Positions 1 to 13,400 of a DNA stretch of 64,000 bases are shown piece after piece. A model generated the notes under the pieces. That model made no database searches. It was not told where the DNA came from and worked only from the letters and a program-made list of their open reading frames with translations. Position 1 is the first letter of the stretch, and each line of letters opens with the position of its first letter. This stretch comes from Watersipora subatra (lineage: Eukaryota > Bryozoa > Gymnolaemata > Cheilostomatida > Watersiporidae). Where the stretch lies: the NCBI RefSeq assembly GCF_963576615.1, contig NC_088708.1:50951196-51015195 (forward strand). Reading direction: 5' to 3'. The translations under genes and the position numbers were made by a program.

Positions 1-290
1 TTGTCTAGCTATCAAGATCTATGTTTATATATAATTCCATATTTGTCTAGCTATCAAGATCTATGTTTATATATAAATCCATATTTGTCTAGCTATCAAG
101 ATCTATGTTTATATATAAATCCATATTTGTCTAGCTATCAAGATCTATGTTTATATATAAATCCATATTTGTCTAGCTATCAAGATCTATGTTTATATAT
201 AAATCCATATTTGTCTAGCTATCAAGATCTATGTTTATATATAAATCCATATTTGTCTAGCTATCAAGATCTATGTTTATATATAAATCT
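1..290 (+). repeat. 42-bp minisatellite, about 7 copies
   Basis: Seven nearly identical 42-bp units. Because 42 is a multiple of 3, one frame stays open and gives a 14-residue repeat; this is not a gene. Each unit contains TTATATATAAATC, the same string that begins the dispersed repeat following the array, so the array looks like amplification of that element's left end. The array probably continues left of the window. Confidence 0.95.
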
Positions 291-735
291 AAGTGTTTGT
301 TTGTTGGTTGGTCGTGTCCAGTTATACTGATAAAATACATGTACACACGTTTGCAGCACTTGCTAGCGTTAGAATCGAAAAAACTGCTTGGTACTGGAAT
401 TGAAGTCAGACAATGGCTTTGCATGCAGGCACGCTAATCACTACGCCACGCGGCCACATTGTCATACTATGAAATAATTGTGGACATACTTATTACACCT
501 GCCAATCTTTCATGACGCACGAAACTGCCAGTGTACTGGAAGAAATATACAAGCCAAGATTTCCCCAAAATGCTGTAAATATGTATAGCATAAACTTAGT
601 TAAACTTAGAAGAAATAAACAAACATCTTCATTTAAAAGTTAGAATGGTAAATGTTGTATATGTGGAAACGAAATAAATCTTCTGTGCAAACTTTTTTAT
701 TACCCGTGCAACACCCGATATTCAGTAGTTCATTT
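266..735 (+). mobile_element. Helitron-like non-autonomous element, copy 1
   Basis: This copy resembles positions 58697-59165 over most of its length. Shared blocks include a left end TATATAAATCTAA followed by a TTGTTGG-rich stretch, an internal ACTACGCC block, an AAATAAACAAACA block, and a right end of TTTTTTATTACC, a GC-rich hairpin-like string and CAGTAGT. An AT-rich left end, a short 3' hairpin and a CTAG-like end with no inverted repeats fit Helitron or Helentron derivatives. On the minus strand the ACTACGCC block reads GGCGTAGTGATTAGC, which resembles a tRNA A box, so a SINE origin is an alternative. No coding potential is seen. Confidence 0.55.
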
Positions 736-956
736 ACAATTTTTAGTTGTGGGCTGTTTTATTTACAAACATAAAATGTATATTTCGAAGTAAATCTAAC
801 ACCCATTACAGGAATATAGTTGCTAGTTTACTAATTTGCTTAAAATATCGACCAGCTGATGCAGTTAAATACAAGACATTGTTGTAGATGATTAGACAAC
901 ACTATTGCGGTATGACATTTGAAGAGTTGTCTGTCTGTGCAGTGTTTGCTTGTGCG

Positions 957-1052
957 TTTGTAGCTAGCGGCTAGACATGTTTGTAGCTAGCGGCTAGACA
1001 TGTTTGTAGCTAGCGGCTAGACATGTTTGTAGCTAGCGGCTAGACATGTTTG
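957..1052 (+). repeat. 23-bp tandem repeat, 4 copies
   Basis: Four identical 23-bp units contain TAGCTAGCGGCTAGACATG. They lie upstream of the first visible ACSS exon, in an intron. No function is evident. Confidence 0.9.
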
Positions 1053-1495
1053 TTACAATTGAGCTGTTAATAGACCTTGCTTCCTTCTCATCCACCTTTC
1101 ATAGTTGGCCTTGAAATGCATGTACCTGTTCATTTGATATTGAGACTATGCGGGCATGTGATAGAGCCTTTGTCATTAGTGTTTAAAGTAAACCTTGCCT
1201 ATGTACTTGAGAATGTGAATACATGCTAGCTTCAAAAGGCTATAAGTGATATAAAGTGAGTGCGATAAATATCCTATAGAATTCTTTTGCATTTCTTTTG
1301 GCAATCATGGCTAGCTAATGGAATAGAGCATGGAGAATAACAATAATTTATTAAGAGAATGTTGCAAATGTGGAAGGTAATATGAAATTTGTTTCTGAAT
1401 AATATTGACATATTTTCACTATAAACTCTGTAGTTCTTGCTGAGAATTAGAAATACAATTTCTCTATTCAGGAAACTTGTGTTGGTTGTCCGTAG

Positions 1496-3506
1496 GATGG
1501 CTACATTTGGGTGACAGGGCGTATCGATGACATGGTAAATGTGAGTGGACACCTGCTGAGCACTGCTGAGATTGAGTCAGCTCTGATAGAGCATCAGAGT
1601 GTAGCTGAGGCAGCTGTTGTTTCTCATCCTCATGAAATCAAAGGAGAATGTACTTACTGTTTTATTACTCTCTGTGAGGTATGTTATACTAGTATTTAGT
1701 GAGATCACTGGGTTGATCAGGGGTCTTGTATTGATCAATAAGCTGCCTCTGTCATGGTCTTTTTCTAGTTCACCCAGGGACAAGTCTTCATTAATATCTT
1801 GTTATGAAATTGGTTTGGGCCAAAACAATAGATTTGTCAAGGTTTCGTGGTGATCAAGCTATGACACCAGTTAGGTGTGAAGCAATTAGGTTTGACAAAA
1901 TTGTTTAGGGAGAAAATCACTATGATTGGGTAGCTATAGCCTTCCTTTTAGATGAAGCCATTTCTGTGCTGTTGATCAGATGTTGGAAGAAAAATAGACC
2001 ATTTCTCCGCAACTTCTATTTTAAGTAATTGTAATAGGTCGATATTGTTAATAACAAATCTCTGCTCTGAAAATTTACACATATTCAATATGAAAATGCA
2101 GCGAGATAATATCTGCACTGACCTAATTGGTGTGGATGTTGAGGCTAAAGCAGAACATATGTAGCTTACACTATCACCGATTGAATTGATGAGTTAGACG
2201 AAGTGGCCAGAGAAATATAATGTTAATTAAATGTTAAAATTAATGTTTTGTGTTAGATTCATCTTCGTGTGAGCAAGGTAATAGTATTTATGTGGCTTAA
2301 CCAATGTGGAGATGAGCATTAGTTCAACAATGGAGGCTTTTCTTCCATCGTTGACAAGTTTGCTCCGAGCTTGATTCAATTTACTGTAAGAAAGCTGATG
2401 TAGCCATAGCTAGAGTCTCATTTCAACTAGAGCGTTAGTATCACAGCTCGTATCTTGGAATCTTTGCTACATCTGAATTGATTTTTACTATGTTGGTTGA
2501 CTGTGTTTGATGTTTCTCTATCATATTAAATGTTATAGTCTACTATAGTCAAGCTGAATGCATGGGGTGGCTTGTATCAGAATTAATAAGAAACATGTGC
2601 TCAAAGTCCTTTTTGTTATCCACAGTACTGCATCTCTGCTACTCTGTTTTAAATAAAGATGAGGAATTCAGTCAGAGAGAGTTTCAAGCGTGATGCAGTA
2701 GATAGTTGGGCCCCATTAATTTACCAGGCTGCTCTTGTTGAAAGTTTTGTATGCGCTGTGAGAGGCATACAAAGGCGGGTCAAAACTAGTTGCTGCAATG
2801 GGAACGCTTTGCTTAAAATAATTGTCAGGTCTCCAACCATCTGCAAGTGCAATTTCTATTTTGTCTCTATTTTATTTCTCAGGGGTTGGAGTTTACAGAT
2901 GCTTTGGTTAGTGAGCTTAAGGCAGCAGGTAAATAATGATTTACACCAGCCGGCGTAAAGTTGATTTGCTATTTGTCTCTTACTAATGGTTTTATATTTT
3001 AGAATTTTTATTTTATGACTGTTACCTACGTTAATATTTAATATAATGCTAGGAGTTTACTCATTTAATTATTTCCTGGCAAATGTTTAGTTGGTCAGTG
3101 TGTTGATTAAGCAATCTAATATATAAACTTATGGTAAGTCGTCAAAACAAATATCAATAATCTTTTTGTCAAATATGAAATCTAATTTTGGTCATGTGAC
3201 GCTTTTGCTAGTTTAAAAACCATTGCAGTTACTGAACAAATATGAAATCACGACCTCCTCAGTGTTATTGTGTTACTCGAAAAAACAAGTGCCTCGCAAT
3301 ATATTGTAGTTCGATCAAAGATTGGACCATTTGCTCAACCGGATGTAATGCAGAATGCGCCTGGTTTACCTAAAACCCGTTCTGGTAAGATCATGAGAAG
3401 AGTTCTACGCAAGATTGCCAGGGGTGACAAAGATGTAGGCGACATTTCAACTATGGCTGATGAGTCTGTGGTCGAGCTTCTTTTCTCCCTCCGACCTGAC
3501 TGTTGA
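1496..3506 (+). CDS. ACSS: Acetyl-CoA synthetase (ACSS), C-terminal three exons
   Basis: AMP-forming acetate-CoA ligase, which makes acetyl-CoA from acetate, ATP and CoA. Coding exons are 1496-1678, 2883-2928 and 3310-3506 (stop TGA 3504-3506). All junctions are AG/GT and phases agree (0, then 1). Together they encode the last 141 residues. Exon 1 carries the hinge/A8 motif [20 protein letters not shown], and the last exon carries [17 protein letters not shown], whose lysine is the catalytic, acetylation-regulated residue in characterised Acs proteins. The start of the last exon was set by phase: G plus TT gives Val, joining ELKAA to VRSKIGPF. The rest of the gene lies left of the window. Cytosolic (ACSS2) and mitochondrial (ACSS1) forms cannot be told apart without the N terminus. 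Confidence 0.95.
1679..2882 (+). other. ACSS intron
   Basis: GT donor at 1679 and AG acceptor ending at 2882. AT-rich, with no recognisable gene or mobile element. The open frame through 2659-2880 runs into the next exon by chance and shows no family resemblance. Confidence 0.8.
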
Positions 3507-4429
3507 TGGTTATTTGTTAGCCATTTGTCATTGTATCATCTAAGTAGCACGTTCTAATTTAGACGCCTTTGCACGGTTGATGAAACCGATGAGATGAATG
3601 TGTCATTGGGTTTTTAATTGTATATTAGTCTTTTTTTGTAGAGGCTTTTTATGATTTTTTCAGGTAGAACTCATTTATTGTTCAGTAAAATATTTTTTAT
3701 AGTCATCAATATTTTCTTGTCACTGTCTTTCAAATTTAATAGGTTTTCCATAATACATGTCAAGAATAACAGAAAAGTGATTTGGGCATTTGTCTTATAT
3801 TTCAGTGTAACCTCTAGCATGTTACAGTGTTACTGAATTGTGTAGCAAATATAACTTACTAGTTTGTTTAGAAATTTGAGTTTTATGTAATTTTATTTCT
3901 GATTTCATAACATGGCACGTCATACAGCTTTTACCAGCAGAGCATGCAACTGGTAGGCCTACCATGGCAAAAATCTAGCATTTTATAACATTACAATGTT
4001 TTAAAAGGAAAATGAAATTAGTATTTTTTTACAATGTAAAAAATATTTTTATGAATGATTACGAATAAGTGTATGCTGAACCCTTTCTTTTTTCAACGCC
4101 CTACCGGGTAAAGGAAATGGGTAGAGTCTACCCATTTCTTTTTATCTCGCGCTTGTTCGGCAGCCAAATACACGTAGCTCGTTTGAGTGAAAGTTGTTCT
4201 CTCTTGTTGTAATTGATAAATTTTCTTAGAATATTTACATGTTACCGTAAAGTTTTAAATATTTGTAAATGAAAGTTTAAAAAAATCATCTCACGTAAAA
4301 AAAATTGTTTAAAGTTATTACACGATCCGGTTGAACGAGCACAGTTTCAAATTATGCATCAACAACGGGTCTTACGGGGCTTGAGCATTCGTCCCACTAT
4401 TTTTAAATATATATACCGACTACTATAAA
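3507..4429. other. ACSS-FAF2 intergenic region
   Basis: This holds the ACSS 3' UTR and the FAF2 5' region. No gene is seen. A short hairpin, AAATGGGTAGAGTCTACCCATTT-like (about 4118-4140), lies about 300 bp before the FAF2 start. I could not place a promoter or a poly(A) signal with confidence. Confidence 0.6.
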
Positions 4430-7400
4430 ATGGCAGAAAATGAGGAAAATAGAGATGATGATGAAGTTGCCAAAATAACTCAATTTCAGGTAGCACCAGT
4501 TTGTCTTTGTGTCAAAACAATTATTTGCACAAATTATTATAAAACAGTGTAAATAATCAGATACTTTTAACAAACAGCCGTACGTTCAGTAAATATTGCC
4601 TTGTTATTTGCTATTATCATTTTACTATTCGTATTGCGTCAATTCGTAGATTTGCCAGTTACTCTTAATGCACATTTTTATTTGAAAATGTAAACTTGAT
4701 CGTTTAATGGCATATTTTGGTTTTATGGTTAGCTTATTAATTATTTTAGGAACTTACTGGAATAGAAGATCTAGATGCTTGTCGTAACAAATTGGTAGAG
4801 CACGGATGGGATTTAGAGGTGAGCTGAAAGTCGTTTAAAACGGTAATCTATAAGCTACAGTAACATGTTAAAATTAATTAGTTTTATTCGACATCGGTGT
4901 TATCGTTATTCGACTATCCTCCCAGTTTTCGAGTGGTTATTTCATTTGCTTTCGTGCTATAAAAATTCATATGATGTAACATACGGACGTTATATATTAT
5001 ACAATTAGGTTTTGTGTATTCCTTCTTTATTTACCGTCTTCTGAGTCTTTTTGTGGGTTTCACAGATCGTGATTAATAAATATACAATGTAAATTGGGTT
5101 GTGCAGCAGTGAGCCGAGAAGTTTGGATCACGAGGGCTAGTTATTTTTAGTGGTTAGCCTATCCCGTTTTGCTGTCAAGTGTCAACTAACTTTTAGCCAA
5201 GATGTTGGTCAATGTTTCTATTATATGGTTGAAGATAATGACACTGTGGCTGTATCGAGACTGAAGCTGACCCTTTGTGGATAAGCTTTCAGGCTACTGC
5301 AGGCCGTTCTGTTGAATGAATGTAGACCTATGTCTCGTAGGTAGTTGTATTAGGCTGTGCTATTCACTTGGCATTAAAAGTACTACGTACATGTTATTTT
5401 ATTATGGTGATGCCTGGATCATTAATGATTTGTGAGAGTAGTAATATGTGCAGCTACTAGCATTGCTCTATTTTTGTTCAAGAAAAAAATTCTACCCGTT
5501 GACTTTGAAAATCTGCCAAGTATGAGTACACAAAATAATGATTCTAGCTAAAGCAAAATTTTGGTTTCAACAGTTTTAATTGCTTGAAGAGTTATCTGAA
5601 AGGTTGCTTGCCCAGGTGAAACTTACACCAGGAGCCTTCATGTATCTGTTACAAGTGAGAATATGTTTGTCCATATATATATATATATACAGTCAAACAT
5701 GGATAACTCGAACTTCACGAGACCGAGCGAAAGCGTTCGAATTATCAGAGCGTTCAAATTATCAGAGCACTGTCACAAGTCCATGTATTTACTTATTTAT
5801 TAGTAGATACAAGTACATATACAAACTATAATATAAATCAAAAGCTCAAATGGCTTGTTTCAAATTAAATGCTTCTAATGTAAAGTTTAAAACGTTTTTA
5901 TCAAAAAGTATAGAGATTTTTCTATCACTTGAGATTGGTTTGTTGTTTGAGGTGATGTTATTGCCAGGACGTTTTTTTAGATTGACATTGGCAAAACTTG
6001 ATCGTTGTTGAAATGCTCAAAAGAAAAGACATCTTTTTCTTTTGAGCGTTTTACCCACGATCAATTTTGCCAATTTTCTTGAAGTTTGTGCAAATATTAC
6101 CTTACTTTACCTGGGATTCGTTAAGAGCAACACTCCGAGGCAGTTCAATTAGAAGTTTTACGAGATGTTATGGTACATTGTATATCATTCACGCTTTTTG
6201 AATGGATACTTATTGAATGTACACACATATTCTATGTTTAGGTCAAACGATGAATAGTTTTTTAGCTAAGACAACGTATACGTTTAATTACAACCATTTT
6301 TAAGACGTTTTAAACATTCAACATTCCGACGTTGATTCAACACAGAATCAACGTCGGAAAACTATTCATCGTTTGACCTAAACCCAGAATACATGTACGT
6401 TCAATAAGTATCCGTTTAAAAAGCGTGAGTGATAGAGTGGTATACAATGTACCGTAAAACCTCGTAAAACTTCTAATTGAACTGCCTCGGAGTGTTGCTC
6501 TTAACGAATACCACTTTCTTTGCTTCCGAAGGGCGATAGCTAAGCGGATGTTTGGTACAAATCAAATTTCACCAAACCTTTAGAAAAGTCGTTGACAAAA
6601 ATATTTTGCCGATAGTTGTAATAATGACGCTTATGAATTACGAAAATATGAGGTTTACCTCTATGGCTTGGAATAAAGTGATTTTCTAAAGCGATAACAA
6701 CCGTTTCGGTAGCCGTTGGGCAAAAAACAGTTCGAATTCACAGTGTTGAATTCGAGTTATCTATAGCAATTTATCATTACGTGGGAACGGACCAAAGAAA
6801 CCGTTCGAATTAACCATGTGTTCGAGCTATCCGTGGGCGAGTTATCCATGTTTGACTGTATATTGTTGTTGTTTATTGCCCCCTCACTCGTAAATCAATC
6901 TCAAACAAGAGCATCTTGTGCTGAAAATGAATAAAGTGCAATCAGTATTTTTATGTTTATTGGGAATCTACATAGTTGACCAAACACAGATGCATCTGTT
7001 ATTTCTCTTCTACCATATTTCTGCAAGTTCGTTTATACACAAAGCATTAGTCCGAAACATTCCACAGGTATTTGTTGCCATTCTTTTAGTGAGTTTTATC
7101 AGTGTTTGTGTCTGCAACTGATACGTAAACTTCAAGATTTTCAAGCATTTGCATCAATATCAATGCTGCAGGTTTTGTTACTTTTCATGTTTGTCAATAA
7201 AATAAGTTGATTTTTTAGCGGGCAGTTCATGACACGTTTAATGAACGAGAGGGTGTGTCAGGTGTATATAATGAAAGCCCACCTGTTGCACCAGAGCCAG
7301 AGTTGAGAAGGCGAGTGCCTGTGGCACTACCCACTACAGTTCGTAATCTTAGATCAAATCAGAGGTAACACACAATTACCACTTGTGTTGGTGGATATTA

Positions 7401-10400
7401 CTGTGTCATGATGGCGTATCTAATTCTTGCGCTATTAGCTCATCTCATTCTGAAACTATTATGTACTCATGAAAACCGAAAATAAAATGTAACAATTTTT
7501 TTATTTGATGAAAAGATTAATAAAATAAATTAGTTTCATTTGATATATTTTAAGTAAGAGTAAGTTACATCTCACCCTCCTCTCCTTTACATTCAAACCT
7601 GCTTATTGCCACATCTACACCTATTTTTGTTCCTCTAAGGCAGGGATGGCCAAATGATTTTGGCCATGATCCGCTACAGCCAAATCTGGCAAATTAAAGA
7701 TCCACAATGAGCTGAAGATGTGCATTTTTCTTTTTTACTATACATAAACATGCAATTATTTGGGCACATCTTACAAAAAGCGTTATATTCGATTTTAAAA
7801 AACTTTGTTTCTGTTCATAATTTGACTAAAAATCACTGAATGAATGTGCTGCAATAAACATGTCTGATATCAGTGAGAAAAATGATTAGTGGGCTTTGAC
7901 ATCACAATACTATCAAAACACGGTTTCCTGCTACTGACATCACATCTTAAAATTCATAAAGAGGAGTATATTTGTAAGTCGTATTCTATGATTGTTTTTT
8001 CACAAAATTCATTGCTGAAAACTATGCATTTACAAAAACTCTAAGAAAAGTTTTAAAAAACCTTTTTAAATCAAATTAAAGAAAAAGTGCCTCAAAAATA
8101 TTTTGAATCGCCATCTTGAAAGATCCACAAAAAAACTACAGAGATCCACATCCGGATCTAGATCCGCCATTTGGCCATAGCTGCTCTAAGGTATATCGAT
8201 AACAGAAACATATCTTTACCAGCTATTACTTTATTATGTAGTTTCTTACTTGTAATTTAGTTTTTCACGTTTAGCTTTTTATAGAATTCTCTGAAATGCA
8301 TTTTTTTCTCTACTAAATTTTATCCCATCGTGTGTTTATCGTTGTTGCTTTTGACATTATTTAAATAAAACCGTAGTTGTTGATGTATGTACGTACGTAT
8401 GTACTTACGTACGTATGTATGTATAATATGATTACCATACAAGGACGAGCTGTACAATTATAGGTATCTTAAAGCCTAAGTGTCTTATTATAATACATTC
8501 TTTTTTTCTCATTTACTATTGTCCAAGCTAGACAGCCTCCTGCAACCTTGTCTCTCAGTCATCCTACATTCTTTCACTCTCACTGTGACTGGAGCGCATT
8601 GAACAATTTGACACGTGTTTATAACTACTTACAATCAATAATATTCTCTCAGTTTTTTTGGTGGAAACCGTGCATCACCATTGCTTTAATGACAAGAGCT
8701 TTATTATACATTGTAATCCATTCGATATCTAAAGATATTAAACCATAACTGTCGCGTACAACTTTTATCGTATTTTCTAAGTAAATCAGACACACTGATT
8801 CCGGTTTTGTACTCAAAATAAAGATTGGTCCACTAACTTTCAGAGTATTGAGGGCTTTTTTACAGCGTTTTAATATCGGTCTCGAAAACAACACGATCGG
8901 CCCAACAAGCTCCGCCCATAAATATGTGACGTAACCTAGCTTTTTAGGAACGGAATTTAGGAATGTTTAGTTCGATTTAGAATAATAGAGATGGGTGTCT
9001 TAAAACCCGTCATTAACTAAATCCAGCCTGTAAAATAATTTCAGTCTTTTATGAAAGGTAAATAAACTATTTAAAATTGCTCGTAGCTTGTTACATGATG
9101 TCTAAATGGGCTGAACACCTAGAAAAATGAGCTCAAAAAAGCGCGATTTTATCACAAGCTAGCGTTGTTATTGCGCTTTTTTGAGCTCATTTTTAAATAT
9201 GCAATGTGAATTAGCTTATTTACCTTTCAGAAAAGACTGATATTATTTTTAAGACTGAATTTAGATAATAATGGATTTTAAAACACCCATCTCTACTATT
9301 CTAGATCGGTCTAAACCTTCCTAAATTCTGTTCCTAAAAAGCTAGGTTACGTCACGTATTTATGGGCGGAGCTTGTTGTGCCGATCGTGTTGTTTTCGAG
9401 ACTGATATTAAAACGCTGTAAAAAAGCCTTCAATAATCTGAAAGCTGGTGGACCAATCTTTATTTTGAGTACAAAATCGGAATCAGCAAGTCTGATTTAC
9501 CTAGCAAATACGATAAAAGTTGTACGTGACAGTTATGGTTTAAGTAATCAAGGCACCAAGTGAGAATCTCTGCACTCTGTAACTTGTCATTTCTCTTCAC
9601 TATGTAGCTTGTCATTTCTCTGCACTATGTAGCTTGTCATTTCTCCTCACTATGTAGCTTGTCATTTCTCCTCACTATGTAGCTTGTCATTTCTCCTCAC
9701 TATGTAGCTTGTTATTTCTCCGCGCTATGTAGCTTGTTATTTTTCCCCATTATGTAGCTTGTTATTTCTCCGCACTATGTAGCTTGTTATTTCTCCCCAT
9801 TATGTAGCTTATTATTTCTCCGCGCTATGTAGCATGTCATTTCTCCTCACTATGTAGCTTGTCATTTCTCCGCACTATGTAGCTTGTCATTTCTCCTCGC
9901 TATGTAGCTTGTCTTTTCTCCTCGCTATGTAGCTTGTCATTTCTCCTCACTATGTAGCTTGTCATTTCTCCCCACTATGTAGCTTGTCATTTCTCCTCAC
10001 TCTGTAACTTGTCATTTCTCCTCACTATGTAGCTTGTCATTTCTCTGCACTATGTAGCTTGTCATTTCTTCCCATTATGTAGCTTGTTATTTCTCCGCAC
10101 TATGTAGCTTGTCATTTCTCTGCACTATGTAACTTGTCATTTCTCAGCACTATGTAACTTGTCATTTCTCTTCACTATGTAGCTTGTCATTTCTCTGCAC
10201 TATGTAGCTTGTCATTTCTCCTCACTATGTAGCTTGTCATTTCTCCTCACTATGTAGCTTGTCATTTCTCCTCACTATGTAGCTTGTTATTTCTCCGCAC
10301 TATGTAGCTTGTTATTTCTCCCCATTATGTAGCTTGTTATTTCTCCGCACTATGTAGCTTGTTATTTCTCCCCATTATGTAGCTTGTTATTTCTCCGCGC

Positions 10401-13400
10401 TATGTAGCTTGTCATTTCTCGTCACTATGTAGCTTGTCATTTCTCCGCACTATGTAGCTTGTCATTTTTCCGCACTATGTAGCTTGTCATTTCTCTGCAC
10501 TATGTAGCTTGTCATTTCTCCGCACTATGTAGCTTGTCTTTTCTCTTCACTGTTTCAGAGTTTTTAGGCCTCGACAGGGTAGCAGCAGCGCAGCTGGTAC
10601 AGAAAATTGGAGTCTCACAACATGGGGAATGCAACTTATCATATTACCTTTCAGATTCATATCTAGTTCTCTTTATGATGTCATCACATTCATCTGTAAG
10701 TCATTTCCTTATATATTTTGTAGTGAACAGATGGTCCAAGTGCTGCAGTGATCTACATATAAAATATGTTTCTAGTTTTTAAAACCTATCGTAATGGCCT
10801 ACAGAGATCGTAATGACCTACTTTTATCATAATGGCACTTACCGTAAAACCTCTTATTTGAACGCCACCTCTATTTGACCGCCACCATAGAAGGGTTAAA
10901 AAATAGAGCGCCACCCTTTAATTAAACGCCACCTCTATTTGACCGCCACTTTAACATTCTTTGATCTTTATGAACCCATACTACCAAGAGATTAGTAGAA
11001 AAATGTCATGGTTCTTCTGTCGTGGTTGTATTTGTATTGAAGTCCATTTTCTAACTCCAAAGCTTACGGTTTTTTCTTTAGAAAGCAACACCATAGAAAT
11101 AATTAATTATTGTATCAGGCTAATATTAGTTCCTTGTTTAATGCAGTCTTGATACTTCTCTGTACAGTGGAACCTTGGTTCTCGAACATAAAGAAGGTTG
11201 TTCGAAAACCGAGTTGTTCGAGATCCAAAACAATTTTTCTCATTAAAATAAATGTATGTAAATTTCAATCCGATCCAAGGCGAGAAAACAACTTCGGTAA
11301 AGTATTTTTTTAACATTTTACACCATAAACTGTACCGAATACTGCATACTATAAATAAAAACGGGTAGATATAAGATCGTGTTTAATTTTAATAAAAGGT
11401 TTTCTATCTATGATGATGAAAAAAAACAAAAGAAAAAATTTCGTATGTTTTGCTCTTAAAACATCAAAGACATTAAAGGTTAAGATACATACCAAAAGTT
11501 GCAGAGATTGATAATGGAACAGCAAAAACATGCAACAGATCAGTTACATCAAAAATCGTAGGAAAAGGAAAATCTAAACAGCAATGGCATGTTTACTTCA
11601 CATTTTTGAAGGAGAATCCTTTTCCAAAACAATTTTGGGTAACTCGACTAGAGGGGTTATCTCCCTACTAAATCTCTTCGTTAAAGGAGATGTCGTCCCA
11701 GATAGTTCCTTCCTTTTTGTAAAAAATTTATGAAGTGTAAATTGCTTCTCTGTTTGTTAACGAATGTTTCCATGTTGTTTCCTAGGCTGTTCCAATTCCA
11801 AATCCACATGCTCCGGTTTGGTCGAGAACCAATTTATGTTCGAGATCCGAGGCGAACAAATCTCAAAATCTTTGGTCGAGAACCAAAGCATTCGAGAACT
11901 GTGGTTCCACTGTATATGAAAAACGGTTTATAATTACAATGGAATCTGTACTGCTATTTTCAGAATATAACTGGCGTGCATGCGGCTAAAAATTTATCAT
12001 TATTTTTGCAAAAAGTTTTTCAAATGACAAAGCGTAAAAGTGTTGCTCTGTTAAAAAGTTGGTTAGATGCTAATATTAACTAGTTCAGTAGTGCAGAAGA
12101 AGAGTTGAGGTCAGCAGTCACAGTGGAAGGTATTGAACAGCCAGAAGAATATGAAATGGTTTCATACGAAAGCAATAATCAGAACGCAACCTGCCGAGCT
12201 AACGATGCAAATATTTTTGTGTCAAAAATTTTAATTTTTGTTTCTGCATGTATTATAAGTATGGTTCGATTATGTCACTCGTTCTTGAACATATATTTGT
12301 AGCATTTGATAGATTATTATTATATAACTTATAAATTGGCAGATTTATAGCATATTATTTGATGGCATCCTTGCAGTTATCTTAACTCGGCACATAATGG
12401 ATCAATGCTCCTAACTCCACTTCTATTGCGCATAAAAAGCCAGTCTGCAAACTCTAGCAAATATATCAATAAGTACCATGAGCTTTTATTCTACAGTGTT
12501 AATTAAATCAATGATATACAGCCCCAAAGGATAGCCGACGGCGCTCATATGGGCGGGGTTTAATTATGAAGCTCTGTTGGGATTAACCCGGACACGGCAC
12601 CCAAACAAACAAATATGCTGAATAAAGCACCTTGTAAATTTACGAATATTATGAACTATAGTGGTTATTTTACTTATCTGTTGAATTCATTTTGTTGTCA
12701 AATAAATATAGTATCCCAATATTGTCACCGTTATGATCAGTCAGTTGCCATTCACAAGCATTCGTGATATTAATAGTCACAATCGTAAAATAGCTCAAAT
12801 TCGGTTTTGCATTTAGATTTTGAGTATGAAAACTACACTGCACAGCTTTGCCTGCTGTCCCATCTTATTGGCAAGGTAAAACAATGTGAAACCGATGAAA
12901 GACTTGGTCATTTTATATTAGGGGTGGCAAAATATTAATCAAAAACTAGAAAAAAAATGCCGTTGTTAGGGTAATTATATTCAACTTTAGGCATATACTA
13001 CGACCTTTACTAATTTTAAATTTACTAAAAATAGGTAATTTGAAATGTTTTATTTTGATTAGATACATTATTTTGGTTAGGTATTACCCCTACATTGCAG
13101 AAATTCAATGTTTGCTATTGTGACCCGCGGGGTCTACTGGCTGAATAATCTAATGAAACGATAACAGCGATTCGTGTTTTCTAAAACCTAACAAGGCAAC
13201 GCGACCGCCCCGCGAGAGTTGTGTTTGCTTTGAAACCCAGGCTAGCACAATCCTAATAGAGCTCCATAATTAAACCACGCCCATATGATAGCCGTCGGCT
13301 ATCCTTTTGGGCTGTATATCATTGATTAAATATAGTTATCAGATAAAAATATGCCTTCAAATTTAGAAGGAAATGAAAAGTCTATCGAGAACCCACCAAT

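Noticed and set aside
1-330. 109-codon frame with a 14-residue repeat
   Set aside because: Unit length 42 bp keeps the frame open; no sign of a protein family.
5580-5656. Exon-like segment in FAF2 intron 2 (LEELSERLLAQ)
   Set aside because: The plausible acceptor gives an in-frame stop in the FAF2 phase, and exons 2 and 3 already join correctly to match the family.
11107-11316. Overlapping frames on both strands
   Set aside because: They cross the left end of a Tigger-like MITE and are not conserved coding sequence.
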